This document shows, piece by piece, positions 1-13,100 of a stretch of 64,000 bases of DNA; position 1 is the stretch's first letter; each line of letters begins with the position of its first letter. The DNA is taken from the NCBI RefSeq assembly GCF_003073045.1, contig NC_037597.1, positions 3,038,190 through 3,102,189 of the forward strand. The letters are read 5' to 3'. Origin of the DNA: Pomacea canaliculata (lineage: Eukaryota; Mollusca; Gastropoda; Architaenioglossa; Ampullariidae). The translations under genes and the position numbers were made by a program. The notes beneath the pieces are model-generated. The model ran no database searches and was not told the DNA's origin. It saw nothing but the letters and a program-made list of their open reading frames with translations.

Positions 1-39
1 CAAAATATGACAGATTGATTTTAAGATTGTTTATTACAG

Positions 40-807
40 GTGGAGTGTGTTTAGGTGGTGTGACTAAAACAGTGTCGTATTTCTCACGGTCTCTGGGGTA
101 TCCTCTAGGCCGCAACACTTATGACAAGTAAGGCACTTTCTCATTAACATTTCGGCCATCGGATCTTTTCATACATAATAACAAGCAGTTAAAGCAGGGT
201 AACTGAAATTATAGAGCAAAATGTTAATTAATCTGTCTTAATATTTAACTCTGCAGCGTTTAAACATACATTTGACGGCTACCACAAACTTAAGGAATTC
301 ACTTTTGCGATGCCAGCTGATGGAAAGTTTTATTTGTAGCAATGCTGACTGTGACTGGCTCCTCCAAGCTCTTGACCCAGACTACGTTGTGTACGTGAAT
401 TTCACGTTTGTTGACATCGAAGGAAGCAGCTCTTCTTGTCCCAGTGACTATGTACAGGTGTTTGACGGTAAGCAATAATAAGAGAATAATATAATCTACT
501 AACACCGAGACAGTTCTTGTGATATATGCAACATATGGTGTTAGACTGCTGTTAGCGACAACATCAGGGTGCTACTATTTGTGTTGTATATGAAATGGAA
601 ACATGTATAAAAAGTTTTGTTTGTCTTTTTCAGGGTCCAGCTCCTCTGCCGTCAGCCTCGGCAAGTTGTGTGGGTCTACGTCACGTGACTTTTACAGCTC
701 GGGGCGGTCTATGTACATCAAGTTTCACAGTGATGGCAGTGTAACAAGAGGAGGATTCCGACTAAACTACCAGATGGTTTATCGTTGGAGTGTTCCCACA
801 ACGCCAG
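40..807 (+). CDS. gene 1, CUB cassette 1 (exons 40-127, 340-467, 634-807)
   Basis: This is an intact three-exon CUB domain. Exon A has VCLGGV and LGYP, B has NADCDWLL, NFTFVDIE and CPSDYVQVFDG, and C has GKLCG, DFYSSG, IKFHSDGS and GGFRLNY. All four CUB cysteines are present, as are the Asp of CxxDY and of HSD, positions that bind calcium in cbCUB domains. The exon lengths (88, 128, 174) fit phases 1-2-1. It closely resembles gene 2 cassettes 4 and 5. Confidence 0.85.
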
Positions 808-1315
808 GTAACCTCAAATAACCTATTAATAACAACCAACAATAGTCCTGTAGCTGTTCCTACTTCAGTAGACCACGGTGTGGGTTTTGTAGAAAGTCTA
901 GTAACATTTTTATTTACTTATACGACTTCAACTGTTCAGAAGAAAGATCTCTATCAACATGCACAACAATTCATGTACCCCTCTCTCCCAAAGGTAGTAT
1001 GTTCAATTATGTCCAATGTTTTTTCCACAGTTTAAGAGTTCCTAATTAAAATTTTTTTAATCAAATAAAAACAATGTAAAAATGACTGTAGTTTCAAGTT
1101 GTTGTATTTTACGGGAGTGTACTTTGGAATAAATTAAAAAATAGGTTTAAAATATTTCTTGTCTTGAATATTTCTCGAGAAAGAGTAAGTAATCCTCTTG
1201 TATTCTTATTGTTTGCTTCTTGCTAAGTCTAAAGGACTATCACGAAGACGCATTATTGTTTCTTAATCCTTTTGTACACACATCATTGTGTCAGAAACAA
1301 TTTTATACAAGACAC

Positions 1316-1570
1316 AATATTGTGTCAACACCTGTTTGTAAACAACACACCATTGTGTCAACACTTGTTTGTAAACAACACACACCATTGTGTCAGCACC
1401 TGTTTGTAAACAACACACACCATTGTGTCAGCACCTGTTTGTAAACAACACACACCATTGTGTCAGCACCTGTTTGTAAACAACACACACCATTGTGTCA
1501 ACACCTGTTTGTAAACAACACACACCATTGTGTCAACACCTGTTTGTAAACAAGACACACCAGTATTTGG
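1316..1570 (+). repeat. 35-bp minisatellite in the intron before gene 1 exon A2
   Basis: About seven copies of a unit of roughly 35 bp read CACCTGTTTGTAAACAACAC followed by ACACCATTGTGTCAG, with near-perfect copies between 1376 and 1550. The paralogous intron of gene 2 (about 17225-17310) has only about two diverged copies, so the array expanded after the duplication. The last copy ends just before the acceptor at 1584. Confidence 0.85.
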
Positions 1571-1584
1571 TTTCTCTGTTCCAG

Positions 1585-2845
1585 CCAGTGGTTGTTCACG
1601 GACCACTCAGACGGCGACTGCATGGCTCTCCAGTGTAGAGACTTTGCAGTACCCTGCTAACTACTTGAACTACCCAGAGTAAGATTTGGCCTTATGATAT
1701 GTTAGTTTACAAAGCTACTACAATAAAGAGATGAATATATTAATTTAATGGCGTTTGTTTAGTCTGTTAAACTTTTACAATTTTATTCTAATCAAGAAGA
1801 CTACAGAAGTCGTGATAATGTTCGCAGGTCGTCTACACTGACCCTATCATTCCTTTGATTTTCCAGGAATTGTGACTGTGGCTTGGCTACTTCAAACTAA
1901 CGATGACGACTACGTTGTTCACGTGACTTTCACGTATGTTAACACAGAGTATAGCTCCACTTGCAGCTACGACTACATTAAAGTCTTTGACGGTAAGTGA
2001 TGTGAATTGTGCTCACCTTTGTCTTACTATGTTTACCCACATTAAAGCACATCTAGCTATTCACTTTTCACAATTAACTATGTAAGTGTTATTTGCTCTT
2101 ACACAATATTAAATGCTGAAGTCTGTTTGTCTTTTGTGGCTCTGGAAAGTTTTGATTGGTTGATGAAGATGTGCTCATCGTTTGCTGATATTTTTTTACT
2201 GTCATGGGGTGTGTCCAGAGAGAAGTCTCTTAACAAACCTCCCGAGTACATCTGCATTTAAACACAAACTGACTGTCGTGCATTACATCCCGTTACACGC
2301 AGCAGGCGAGATGATGAGTCACGTCAGGTGGTACAGCAAGCTGTCTTCTTTACAATAATTAAAAACACAGGTTGATTTTTCTCTGGAAATAGTAAAAACT
2401 AAAAAAGAAACTACTGACCAGAGGTATTTGACTTACTTTTAACCTGTTAACTCCTTCGTTAAACTACCGTCAGCCAAATGTAAACATAGCGAGCCACAAA
2501 TGTAAACAACTGCAGCCATTCATGTTGAAAGCTGACGTGTCGACTCTCACCCTTGGCAACAACATTGATACTGTCGTCAGATATTCTGACATCTTTGTAG
2601 TGTGAACCTTGTCTACACTGTAGACCCATAGACACCGTTGTAGTCATGTTCTTGACTTGTTGGTTTGTGTTCAGGGTCTAGTGAGTATGCTAACAGCCTG
2701 GGCACACTGTGCGGGAGTACGTCACGTGACTTTTACAGCTCGGGGCGGTATGTGTTCATCAAGTTTCACAGTGATAGCAGTGGAAGCGCAGGAGGGTTCC
2801 GCCTGACCTACCAAGCCGTTGGTAGCTGGGAGGTGCACAAAGCAG
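1585..2845 (+). pseudogene. gene 1, CUB cassette 2 with +1 frameshift in exon B (1585-1678, 1867-1992, 2675-2845)
   Basis: Exon A reads ASGCSR and YPANYLNYP. Exon C reads LGTLCG, DFYSSGR, FIKFHSDSSG and GGFRLTYQAV, and both are open. In exon B, gene 2 reads GGC TGG CTA CTG after the NADC motif, whereas here an extra T gives GGC TTG GCT, leading to a TAA at about 1898-1900. Past the extra base the CUB reading continues (DDDYVVHVTFTYVNTEYS, CSYDYIKVFDG). The exon is 126 bases where a length of 2 modulo 3 is needed. Confidence 0.75.
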
Positions 2846-3186
2846 GTAAAGTGACGTCATTACAGGTAGTGTTTGATACTTCAATCGACTTACTGAGCGA
2901 CTTCAAAAAGAGATTTGTGCAAGTCTGTGGAACTGCTTTATAGAATTATGTTTGTATGAGATATTCTTATAACCAGAATTGATTTGGAACCTTTTTTATC
3001 ATTCTGTATATATTTTTTAAGATATGGTTCCTGTCGAACTCCTCACCTAATCTCAAACGTCGATACCTCATTACCGCCTTCCTATCGTCGTTGAATATGT
3101 TGCAGATTCTGTATAACACCTGTATAGTACAACACCTAATACGTGTATATAACGAATCACTTTACTACATTAACGATATTTTTCAG

Positions 3187-4013
3187 ATGAAGTCAGCCCT
3201 GCTGTTATTGCTGGAGCAGTCGTTGGAAGTGTTGTCTTCCTCATCGCTGTCATCGTGGTCATAGTGTCATTCAGACGACGTCAACTGCAGCAGTCAGCAA
3301 GAAATCGCCCCATCAATACCACCAACAACCAGTACATTGCATACTTCTATCCTGGCAATGGTTCTGCTCCAAACGTTGGTGTGCCCTCCGTCGGTTCCGG
3401 TCCTCCGCATGTCATGTCCGGCACTCCTCATGTCCCTCCCTCTGTCATCGTAGGCCCTCATTCTCTCTCATCAGGGCCTCCTCCCTATCACCTTGTCAAT
3501 GGTCCTGTTTCAAACGTCGGTTCCGGTCCTTCACATGTCACTTCAGGCACGACCTCTTTCCCTCCCTCTGTCATTCGTAGGTCCTCATTCTCTCTCATCA
3601 GAGCCTCCTTCTTATCATCTTGTCAGCCAGTCCACGGGTGGGAGCTACCCTGGTACTGATGTTAGTGCTGTGCACTATGTGAACAGTCCGCTGCAACAAA
3701 ACTCTCAGCCGCCGATGACAAGAGGTCCATCATCTGGTGAGCCATTGGCTAATCAGGTGAGATTTTTTAACGGTATCTTGATCTTCAGAAACTTGCAAAG
3801 GAATAAAAATGGGTCTATGACTGCTACATCTGGTACATACTTCAGTGGATACTGTTGTAATTGCCTCATACTAGACAAGGATAAGATGTTGCTAAACGGT
3901 CACACAGTAAAATTCCCATGTTGACTAACACTAAATTAGGAATACGAAAGCTAAACTACTCAATCGTTTTGCAGGATAAAAATAGTCAGGAGAACCCGTC
4001 CATCAGATTGTAG
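3187..4013 (+). pseudogene. gene 1 membrane and cytoplasmic-tail exons (3187-3756, 3975-4013), +1 frameshift
   Basis: The exon starts DEVSPAV, followed by a hydrophobic helix (IAGAVVGSVVFLIAVIVVIV) and the stop-transfer FRRRQLQQ. A Pro/Ser/Gly-rich tail with GPPPYHLV follows. Near 3573 the sequence has TCATTCGTAGG where gene 2 has TCATCGTAGG. The extra T throws the tail out of frame to a TGA at 3657-3659, and the correct frame (EPPSYHLV, a second PPxY motif) continues one base over. The last exon encodes DKNSQENPSIRL and a stop, joined in phase 0. Confidence 0.75.
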
Positions 4014-7000
4014 CCGTCAGTCGACTACAGTACAGCTGTGATGCAGACAATCCGCCATCGACTGTCATGATGGAGGCTCCGGCAAAATGGTTTCCTCAAC
4101 TAAAAATAGTCTACTGACGTCAGCTTTTACGTTGTATGTCGACTGACGTAATCTGCTGACCAAGATTACTCTACCGACGTCAACATTTTCTACTGACGTC
4201 AAAAGAAGTGACAGAGAGGTGACCGCAAATCCAGGCAACCAATCGTGCTGCGACTTTCACTCACACTAGCTGACAGAATGAAAAATGTCGCCGTCAGTGT
4301 TATATGACACTCAAGTAATGAAATACATTTTGTACTACGTTAATTGACCTGCAGGTCACAAACAGTCAGCTGCCACTGTATTGTAAAATATCAAAACACT
4401 TTGACTTTAGAAGTCAAAATCAAAAATCAAAAACAGACTTTATTGTGAGGACAGAAATTTGTCTTTGCACATACACATACAGACATTTGTTAGGAGTAAA
4501 AGTGTAAGGCAGTGTATGACCTAAGACTACGAGCATACTAGAGTCCGCTTTCAGTAGTTTGCCGGTGGACCAACGAGTGTCGACGAGATTGAAACAGAGG
4601 TTTAAACCCGAAGAATTACATCTTGAGCTCGCTGGAGGGACCTGCCAGACGTCGAGTGTTGATGCTTCCGCATTACGCCGAGAAAGATCTTGGGTGTCTA
4701 GTGGAGGCGTACGGCGAACGGAAAGAATTAGTACTAGTTAGCTGGAAATATAAATATGCATAATAAAGTTTATTTATATATTTATACATATCATAGTGGC
4801 CACACTGCACAGCTGTTAGAACGAGACAATGACTATTAATTTCAAAGTTTTCTTTGGTTTTATTCTTTTTGCGATAGAAAAAATGAGTTGTTGTCCTGAC
4901 TTCTCCAAGGCATTTAACATCCGTTATTTTGAAATTGCTTTGATGTATGTTGACATTGTTGACAGTGGACAGTGATCTACTCCGCGAACTTTTATTGTCA
5001 TTGTCACGAAACTTTTCTAGATGAAGTGAGATCTGAGCTGCTGTCCTACAACTTTATAAATTATGTTGTAACCAAAGAGTGGCATACAATAAAATGCTTT
5101 CCTTTTTTGTGTCTCTGTTTTATTGGTTCATTTATGAATTCGTTTGTTTTGATCGTTTGCCCTCAGTTTTTGATGCACAAGGAAACTTCGATGGAGCCTA
5201 ATGTGTAACACGTGCATCGTCTAACAAACTGAATAACTGTAGATAAACCTTAAATAGACACTTGAAGCTTGCAGTGTCAAGAGTTTTCGTATTCCAGGCA
5301 TGATTGAGTGGGTGGAAGAAGATGAGACAAGATCAAGACTAAACTGTTTAAATACAAACTGCTCAGGTACATTCTCGGTGTGAAGAAGAGCTCAATGCGC
5401 TGTGTTCGAAACACGAGCGAACTAAGCCCATTTTTTATCGTTGTTTACAGCACGTTTCTGGGCGGAGACTTGTCATGCACTGATAATTGAAAGTAAATAA
5501 CATGTGTTCTACAGAGTTCTGTATACAATCAAACTTTTCTGACCGACAGCTTGCTTCACTTTTACTGTTTGTCTACCCGGGCGCGTGTACCTATCATCCT
5601 TGCAAAGTTCTATTCTTACAGGTCTTTCGTAAGATTTGTGAACTGAACGTTACTATAACATATTTCTAAAGTGTACTATAGGTTATATCTGTGAATTGAA
5701 CTGTATTATAAGATATATCTGTAAGAAATCTGTCAAAAGCTGACAGCAGACATCAGGTCCTGTACAGAAACACACCACGTGATTAAACTAAAATTACTGC
5801 ATTCCCTAGGGCAACCATGCTCACTCTTTCTTGCCATTAAAGTCTAAACAATTATTGACTTCTTGTGTTTGTATCTTTGTATCTCTTCTAAAAAATGCGG
5901 TGAGCTCGCATTAAATAAACAGCAAAGTGCATTATAATAATGATGATAAAACTACAACAACCAATACAAATAATAATAATGACAAATGTTTATTTGTCTG
6001 CTTGGCCGGAGAAGCGGAGATTTTATTTGTGGACAAGGCCCCGAAAATCGTGGCACCATGTTCAACATCCACAGCAATTCAGCATCTGCTGAAGTACATT
6101 TCAGATAGATATCTGATAACTTTTGAATCTTTTTCATTACTCTAAGCTTGTTTTTGTGAACTTGGACATTTATGTGTTTTGCATCCGACTGGTATGAGTG
6201 GAATATCTTTTACATAATGCGCTCAAAAGTGTAAAATGTTGAAGACTTTTTTGAGGGGAAACAGTACTTCCAGCATACGAAGATTATTTCTGAAATGTTA
6301 AATGTAGTGTTTGTGTGTGTTCAAGCTCCACACAATTGCCACAAGCAGCTCAGCTGTGTACCAAAGACTTACTGTAATGTTCTGACTTTACGTATTCTTC
6401 ATTGAACCAAATACTAATAACATCTGATAAAATACCAATCTGTCATTATCAATAAGTAGTATAAAGAAAATAGTGGACAACTTGTTTTCATGTGCAAGAG
6501 TGTCAATAGTATTGCGATAAAAGATGTGAACTCAAGGTCTTTCAGTACAGTGGCGACGTCTTTTGGGTGTGGATATGTGTGAAGGTGTGTGTGGGTGTGT
6601 GTGTGGGTGTGGATGTATGCTGAACTGCTGACTACAAACAAGTGTTTACGTACGGACCAGGGGACGATCACAATGACCGAGACGGGATACCTGAGTAAAC
6701 AAACGATCTGTTTCTTCATCTGATGATAGAATCCTTTAAAAGCCATTATATCCCAGCTTCCCGACCACCGTGCGTGTGTATATATGAGATAATGGACTTT
6801 CCACTTTTTTATCTACACAGATTTGTGAATGTGTCTACCAGTGTGACACAATACAGGGCAGGGAGATAACCGACAACTGAGTCATTGATGGGACGGGTGG
6901 TGAACTCTTGATAAGACGGCTTTCGTCGATCACTGACTTCACAGTCGTGCGAAATCAACTGTGTGCTCACCAGGGTCGTGCTCATAAAGACCGGTTTGAC

Positions 7001-7065
7001 TCTAAACTCGCAGTGTACAACATTCAAGAATAATTTTGAGCCAGCAAAAGCTGACAGAAGGCACG
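4014..7065. other. intergenic, gene 1 to gene 2
   Basis: The first part is 3' UTR or flank, shared with gene 2's 3' side: 4014-4400 matches 19804-20225, and 4740-5230 matches about 20265-20345 and 21230-21655. Candidate poly(A) signals AATAAA lie at 4762-4767 and 5088-5093. The segment 4410-4735 is absent from the gene 2 copy and starts with an AT-rich, A-tailed stretch like a short retroposon. From 6530 to 7065 the sequence resembles 21812-22265 and forms the 5' flank of gene 2, including a (GTGTGG)n tract near 6580-6612. I see no gene in it. Confidence 0.6.
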
Positions 7066-7123
7066 ATGGGACATCGACAATTGTGTTTGACTGCTTGGAC
7101 CATCGCAGTAGGTGTGATCACAG
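7066..7123 (+). CDS. gene 2 signal-peptide exon
   Basis: ATG opens MGHRQLCLTAWTIAVGVITG, with a short polar n-region and a hydrophobic core. It ends in phase 1 at a consensus donor (G|GTAAGT). It is homologous to the signal exons at 23866, 38901 and 60145. Its codons diverge more than those of genes 4 and 5, so gene 2 is an older branch. Confidence 0.8.
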
Positions 7124-10100
7124 GTAAGTAGCTATCCTAGCGAATGTACTGATGGAGGATGGTAGGTTGGAATCAATGTAAAAGTAATAATAAATAAAGA
7201 AAACAGCCACGTCTTTCCCTCCATGACTGTTCGAGGGCTTACCATAGAGTGCAAAGGACAAATTGAAATACATTTACAAGGTTAAAGCACAGGTCAACAC
7301 TGATAGCGTTACTAAGGCGCTGTTTAGCAACATTATTACAACAAAATACTACAAACCGTGGTTTTCACTTCTAGAAAAGACTGTTTCATATATACATCAC
7401 TGTATGTGTGAAAGGGCTGGTGGTGGAGCTGGTAGTGGTGGTAAGACAAGACACTAAGCTCTATCTCTTTACCTAAGTGTGAATACCTGTATTTTTTGTA
7501 AGGATGCTGAATAATTAAAAGGTACACCAAAACAAGAAAGTAATCCTTCTGAATACTTGCATTTATTTTACATGTATCAACGTATGTATTTATGTGTAGG
7601 CATTATATTTGTATCTGCTTAGGTAGCTAGCCACCTCACTGTGAACATTTCTAAATACTTAGTGTAACATATATCACATCAGTATAAATATTCACACACA
7701 CATTGCATGTCTATCAAATTCAGTATATAGCAGTATATTTTACAGTAGTGTGTTTGTGTGTTCACATTCAGTGTGTTACTAGTCAATGTATCAGTGTTCT
7801 GGCTGACTGTCAATGTTTGTTCACTGTGTTGGATGTTTGTAATCTTGGCAAAGGTGTTGGTGCGACTGAACGTTCCTTCATTGATAACGTTTAGTGCTCA
7901 TGAACTTTCCTGACCACATGTAGCCCTCATACACTTTACAATTAATATATAGTTCTTATACTCTTTACTGACCACATATAGCCCTCATACACTTTACAAA
8001 TAGTTAATAGTTTTTATACACTTTACTGACCATGTATAGCCTTCATACACTTTACTGATCACAGGTAGTTTTGATACACTTTAATCTTTTGTTGACATGG
8101 TTTATTTTTAGTATGCTAAAGAATACTTATTGTTAATGTATACGGTCTGAGTTCTAAAATTTGGTCATGTTCTTTTTGCATTATTTTGATGTTTTATTTG
8201 TATTTAGTCAATGACCTGTTTGAAGATGGGGGGGAATCAAATTAAAAACTAAAATATACTTAAGATATTTTGGTATCCACATTTTATTTTTATAAGCTAA
8301 GGGTATATATAACTCCTTCCTTTTCATCCTGAGCCTTATAGTCAACTTTTTTTTTTTGTCGACAAGAAGGTTCAAAATACAAGGATAAAAAGCCTACATA
8401 GAAAATATGAATTAAAAATTCTTTTATCCCTTTTACCTTCCCGTGTGCTCTCTCAATATTAATTGTTTTCTCTCAATGTTTACCAGGTGCTCTGTCAGGT
8501 TCAGATTGCCAGTGTACTGGTAGTACCAGGCCTGCACAACTTTTCGGAAATACGAATAAAACTCACATCGATTTTCATTTTCTCCCAAGGTATTGTGTGC
8601 AAAAGGCAACAGTGTGTTTTGTATACTAGACAAAATTAAAATTAATATTGCACCATCACTTATGTCAGATCCACCATTCCCTTACAACATTCTCTGGGCA
8701 TGAAGATGGTCAGTATGATAACTACATATACTTCCTATGATTTCACACATGACTATTTCTATTCTTGTAATTTAAAATTTATTCAGTGCATCTGTCATAT
8801 TGTTGCTGGCTTAAAGTCACAGAAAGTTTAATTGTGACAGTAATGGGTCACTGATAGCTACTGTCTGTCTGCTTGCATGAGTAAATTCATCAGTGTTGTG
8901 TTGTGGTGAGTGTGTCCTGTTCTGTGTACCACAGCAACACCAGCGACACCACCTGTCAGTGGATCATCAGCTCTCAGACCATTGCCAGACTGCAATCAGT
9001 CAGGTGTCAGTCTACACAGTCAGTCAGTCAGTACACAGTCAGTCACACCCCATCACACCCCAGTCAGGGTCAGTCAGTCAACCCCAGTCAGTCCTACAGT
9101 AGTCACCCCATGTGTCAGTCAGTGTACCCAGTCAGTCCTACACAGTCACACCCCATGTGTGTCAGTCCTACACAGTCAGTCCTACCCACCCCATGTGTAC
9201 ACAGTCAGTCCTCACAGTCACACCCCATGTGTCAGTTCAGGTCCCATGTGTCAGTCCTACACAGTCATACCCCATGTGTCAGTCCTACACAGTCACACCC
9301 CATGTGTCAGTCCTACACAGTCACACCCCATGTGTCAGTCCTACACAGTCACACCCCATGTGTCAGTCCTACACAGTCATACCCCATGTGCCTTACACAT
9401 TCATCACTTGAGGTCTAGTGCTTTAGTGCTTAATACTTTCGTGGACATTTCTCAACAATATTTATAGGACAGACTTTATTATATGTTATATATGTTATTA
9501 TATGTGGTATGATTGATGTATTTATAAATAGTTCTTGATTCATCCATGTAATACGGATTTCTTTCTCTATTTTGCGTTTAAACATTTTTTTTCCATAATG
9601 TTTCTCTTGTTTTCTTTTTTTTGCTTCTCTTCTACGTGACAGAGCTTGTGTGATTGTGTCTGTGTATATGTCAGGCTAACTCTAGCTCTTACTGTCACAC
9701 AGGTAACTCTTCTCACGCCCGTATCTTGCTGTCGACCTGCTCTCCACCTTCTTTTCCAATCAACAGCAGTGGACGTGAGGTGCTGCTGTCCTTCACTGCA
9801 GGAAACAATGCGACTAGTGACATTGGTTTCCTCATTGAATACGAGTCCTTCTGGTCTACAGGTGAGACACTGACGGAGTTTGTTCTTTCAGAAAAATGAT
9901 CAAAGTTATCTAAATGAGTCGAAACAAACATCAAATATATAACACAAATAAATAAGGATGGCCTGTACAGAATCTTTTGGTTGAAAGTGAGCGATATCAT
10001 TACAGATTGACACATCAGATGTTGATCACTTGGTTCATTAGTTTGAAATGTTCTATGTCCAGACCGCTGTAACTCAGTGGTTCTATTCAGTGTGAGTCGT

Positions 10101-13100
10101 GACCCGCAATACCTGGAGTATCCAGCAAACGACAGCTCCACCTCCAACTCCACCTCCCCTAGGTACACTACATTTTAATTTTTCATTATTTTTTTTTTTT
10201 TACTACTACTCAGGAGTGAAGAATGCAAATAAAGGACTAAGCTCATCACAAAATGTTAGCAAACAACAAAGTTTTATTTGGTATAGGAAATTCTGTGATC
10301 ATCGGCATTCTTGAAGCTGTTACATTCAGTACTTGGACATGCCTTAAATATATATACTGTCGCTTTGACAAAGTAGGTAAAGTTTAATAGGTCTTTATGT
10401 GAAAGTTGATGCTTCAAAATTGTAACTCTCATGGGAAAGGGAATTAGTTTTAGGAATCTTAACCCATTTGACCAAATGTTCACTAACCAATCAAAGTATT
10501 TTACATTGCTTTTGGTTGCTCCATCAGATCTTTTTTCAGAAACGCTAGCTGTGGGTGGTTATTTCAAGCTAGCAGTCCTGATTACATCATAAATATTGAC
10601 ATCAGGACCTATCTCCTTGACACTAGCCGTTTCTATATTGAAGTGTTTGACAGTAAGTACAGGCAAAGTTGTACATTGTACAGCGAAGTATACCTTTAAT
10701 GTCAGTGCTCAGAAAGCTACACTTACAGATTTTAATGTTGATTATATTTTAATACATATTTTGTATATGTAAGGTATAAAGACTTTAAGACCAGTTCAAT
10801 TCTCCATTTTTATAGAAACCATGGCAAGTACATAAAATCACACCCTTCATGTTAGTGCGCAGTATAAAAGTAATTATACTGAACACAGAGATCTTTCAAA
10901 GGCCATCCATCATTTAGTTTTAATCAACTCGGTTCCAGTTAGCCCAACAAGATCTTATATTTTCCCCTTTATCTCTTTATGTAACATATGCCGATATACA
11001 GTACTGATAAAAGATACTAAGTATTTTGTAATATTATGGTCTCAGTTGTCATCTTATTTCAAAGTTCCACCAGTGGGTGGACTGACGTTAAACGAACATC
11101 CATTGTGAAAATTAACAATTTCCTCACAAACCCGTATCCAGTCATAAGACAACAACATGTCAATAAGACCAACTGTACTTGTAGTGACTAAAGTCCATCC
11201 AGTGACATACAGAATTTTCACTTACACATGACCTGGCTGTTTTGTTAAAGTTCAGCAAGTGCTAAAATAATAAACAGACAGTCTTGCTGGTTAGCTGTAT
11301 ATCCCCACAAATCCTTATTTTTTCCATGTCGACCACTCACTGTATGCAGCAAGCAGCCCCTGCTTACGATGAACCACTCATATAAAACCAGGCTCTAACT
11401 AGTAACTCACTGTAACAACCTCATTTCCTGTCTCTATGACTCCACTCGGTGGAATCCTGTTCCACTTAATTAGTTCATAAATATTCTAATTTGATCCATG
11501 TGCAGAAACTCACACACTCTTTTTTTATTTATTCAGTTTCTTACATAATGACTTATAATCTATGAGTTTTGCAGATTGGTTTTCTTGGTGACCTTATTAG
11601 TACGAAAGAATGTGAAAACAACTGTTTATTTCTGTAAGTCGGCATTCAGATTGTAATTTCCTATTAACACATACAAAACCTTAGAACATGATACTTTCTT
11701 GTGTCTGACAGGCCCTTTTGAAGTAAACCTACTTGCCAGACTAAGGGGAGGTCCAACACAACAACAGTTGTTTAGTTCAGGACAGTATTTGTACATCTCA
11801 TTACTCAACAGTGGCTATATAGATGTAAAGAGGTTAAATCTCACCTCTCAAGAAGTTCAGCGATCAACTGTATTTCCTTGCAATGGTAAGAAACCAAATA
11901 AATTGTGGTTCCTTTTTAAGTTGTTTATTAGATCAAGTTTGTGTGCATGTCTTTGCTTCAATATTTTAATGTAGATAGGCATCACCAATTTTACCATTGT
12001 TACCATTTTTCGTATTATAATATTAAAAGCATATTGCTAAAATATTATAGGATGCATAGTTTAACAAGTGTATAAAGAGATAGTATGATGTAATGTTATT
12101 ATAACAGTCTTTGTAAACAACCGTGTTTTATGTACTATGCCAAAGATATTTGCTGTTTATTTAAAAGCAACCGTCAGACAAGCACAGAGAGAGAGAGAAA
12201 GAATGAAAGAAGAGGTCTAAAGCAACACTAATTTTCTAACTATATCTGTTTCAGCGTGTTCTTGCAGGGGTTCACTGACAGCTTCTCACCTTCACAAGTA
12301 CTACTTAAGATATCCAGCAGACCAAACACGATATCCCAAGTACATTTTTTTCTTGACCTTTATCAAAATATTTACAACAATGAAATAAATGTGTATGCTA
12401 ATAATGATATGAAGTTGAAAAAGTTGTTGTGATATCGGTGTCTTTGTAATAGGTTTCTGATCAAATACTGCTTGACTTCAATGACAGCGTACAGAAATGG
12501 CCTAAAAGAACAAAAATAAATTATCAACTTTAACAAACAGTAGAAATCTTGTCGCGACTGTGTTCACTCACAATAAATATTGTTTTAACACTCAATACAG
12601 ACTTACATCACTGTTTTTATTTTCAGCAATGTTGATTGTTATTGGCATCTAACTAGCGCCTCCGACTACGTGATTCACGTGACTTTCCTGTACATCGACG
12701 TAGAAACTAGCCCTAGATGTTCTAACGACTACGTTCAGGTGTTTGATGGTAAGTTCTGGAAGCTCTAATTTTAAAAGGTCTTCTTAGTACGAAGAATTTT
12801 TTTCTGTACAGTCTATCAATAAATTTTATTTTCCTATTTTATGACAACCGGCGGTCTATATGTAATTTTGAGGGTTCACCAGGAGATGACTGTGCTTTGT
12901 ACAGGGTCTTGAGGTCCAGGCGGGAGTCCAATTGGTATTTTCGTGTTTTTTCTTTCTATCAGTGAAATGTGTTCTTTGAGACGAAAGAAAAACTGCAAGA
13001 GTTGAAGAAGCTGCAGGCTATAGTGTAATTATGACAAATTAATTAAATACATCTGGCGATTGGTATTTCCACTATTGCAATCCTAATATGCATTGTTGTG

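Larger units (their letters stand above)
1..4013 (+). pseudogene. CUB gene 1: 3' part of a multi-CUB transmembrane receptor, two frameshifts
   Basis: The 5' end lies outside the window. Exons seen are CUB cassette 1 (40-127, 340-467, 634-807), cassette 2 (1585-1678, 1867-1992, 2675-2845), the membrane/tail exon (3187-3756) and the last exon (3975-4013, ending in TAG). All have GT/AG borders and phases 1-2-1. The encoded product would be a type I membrane protein with extracellular CUB domains and a proline-rich tail. Two exons have the wrong length class: exon B of cassette 2 and the membrane exon each carry one extra base relative to the close copy in gene 2 (17632-17756 and 18970-19538). 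As written it cannot make the full tail, so I call it a probable pseudogene. Consensus errors are the alternative. Confidence 0.72.
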
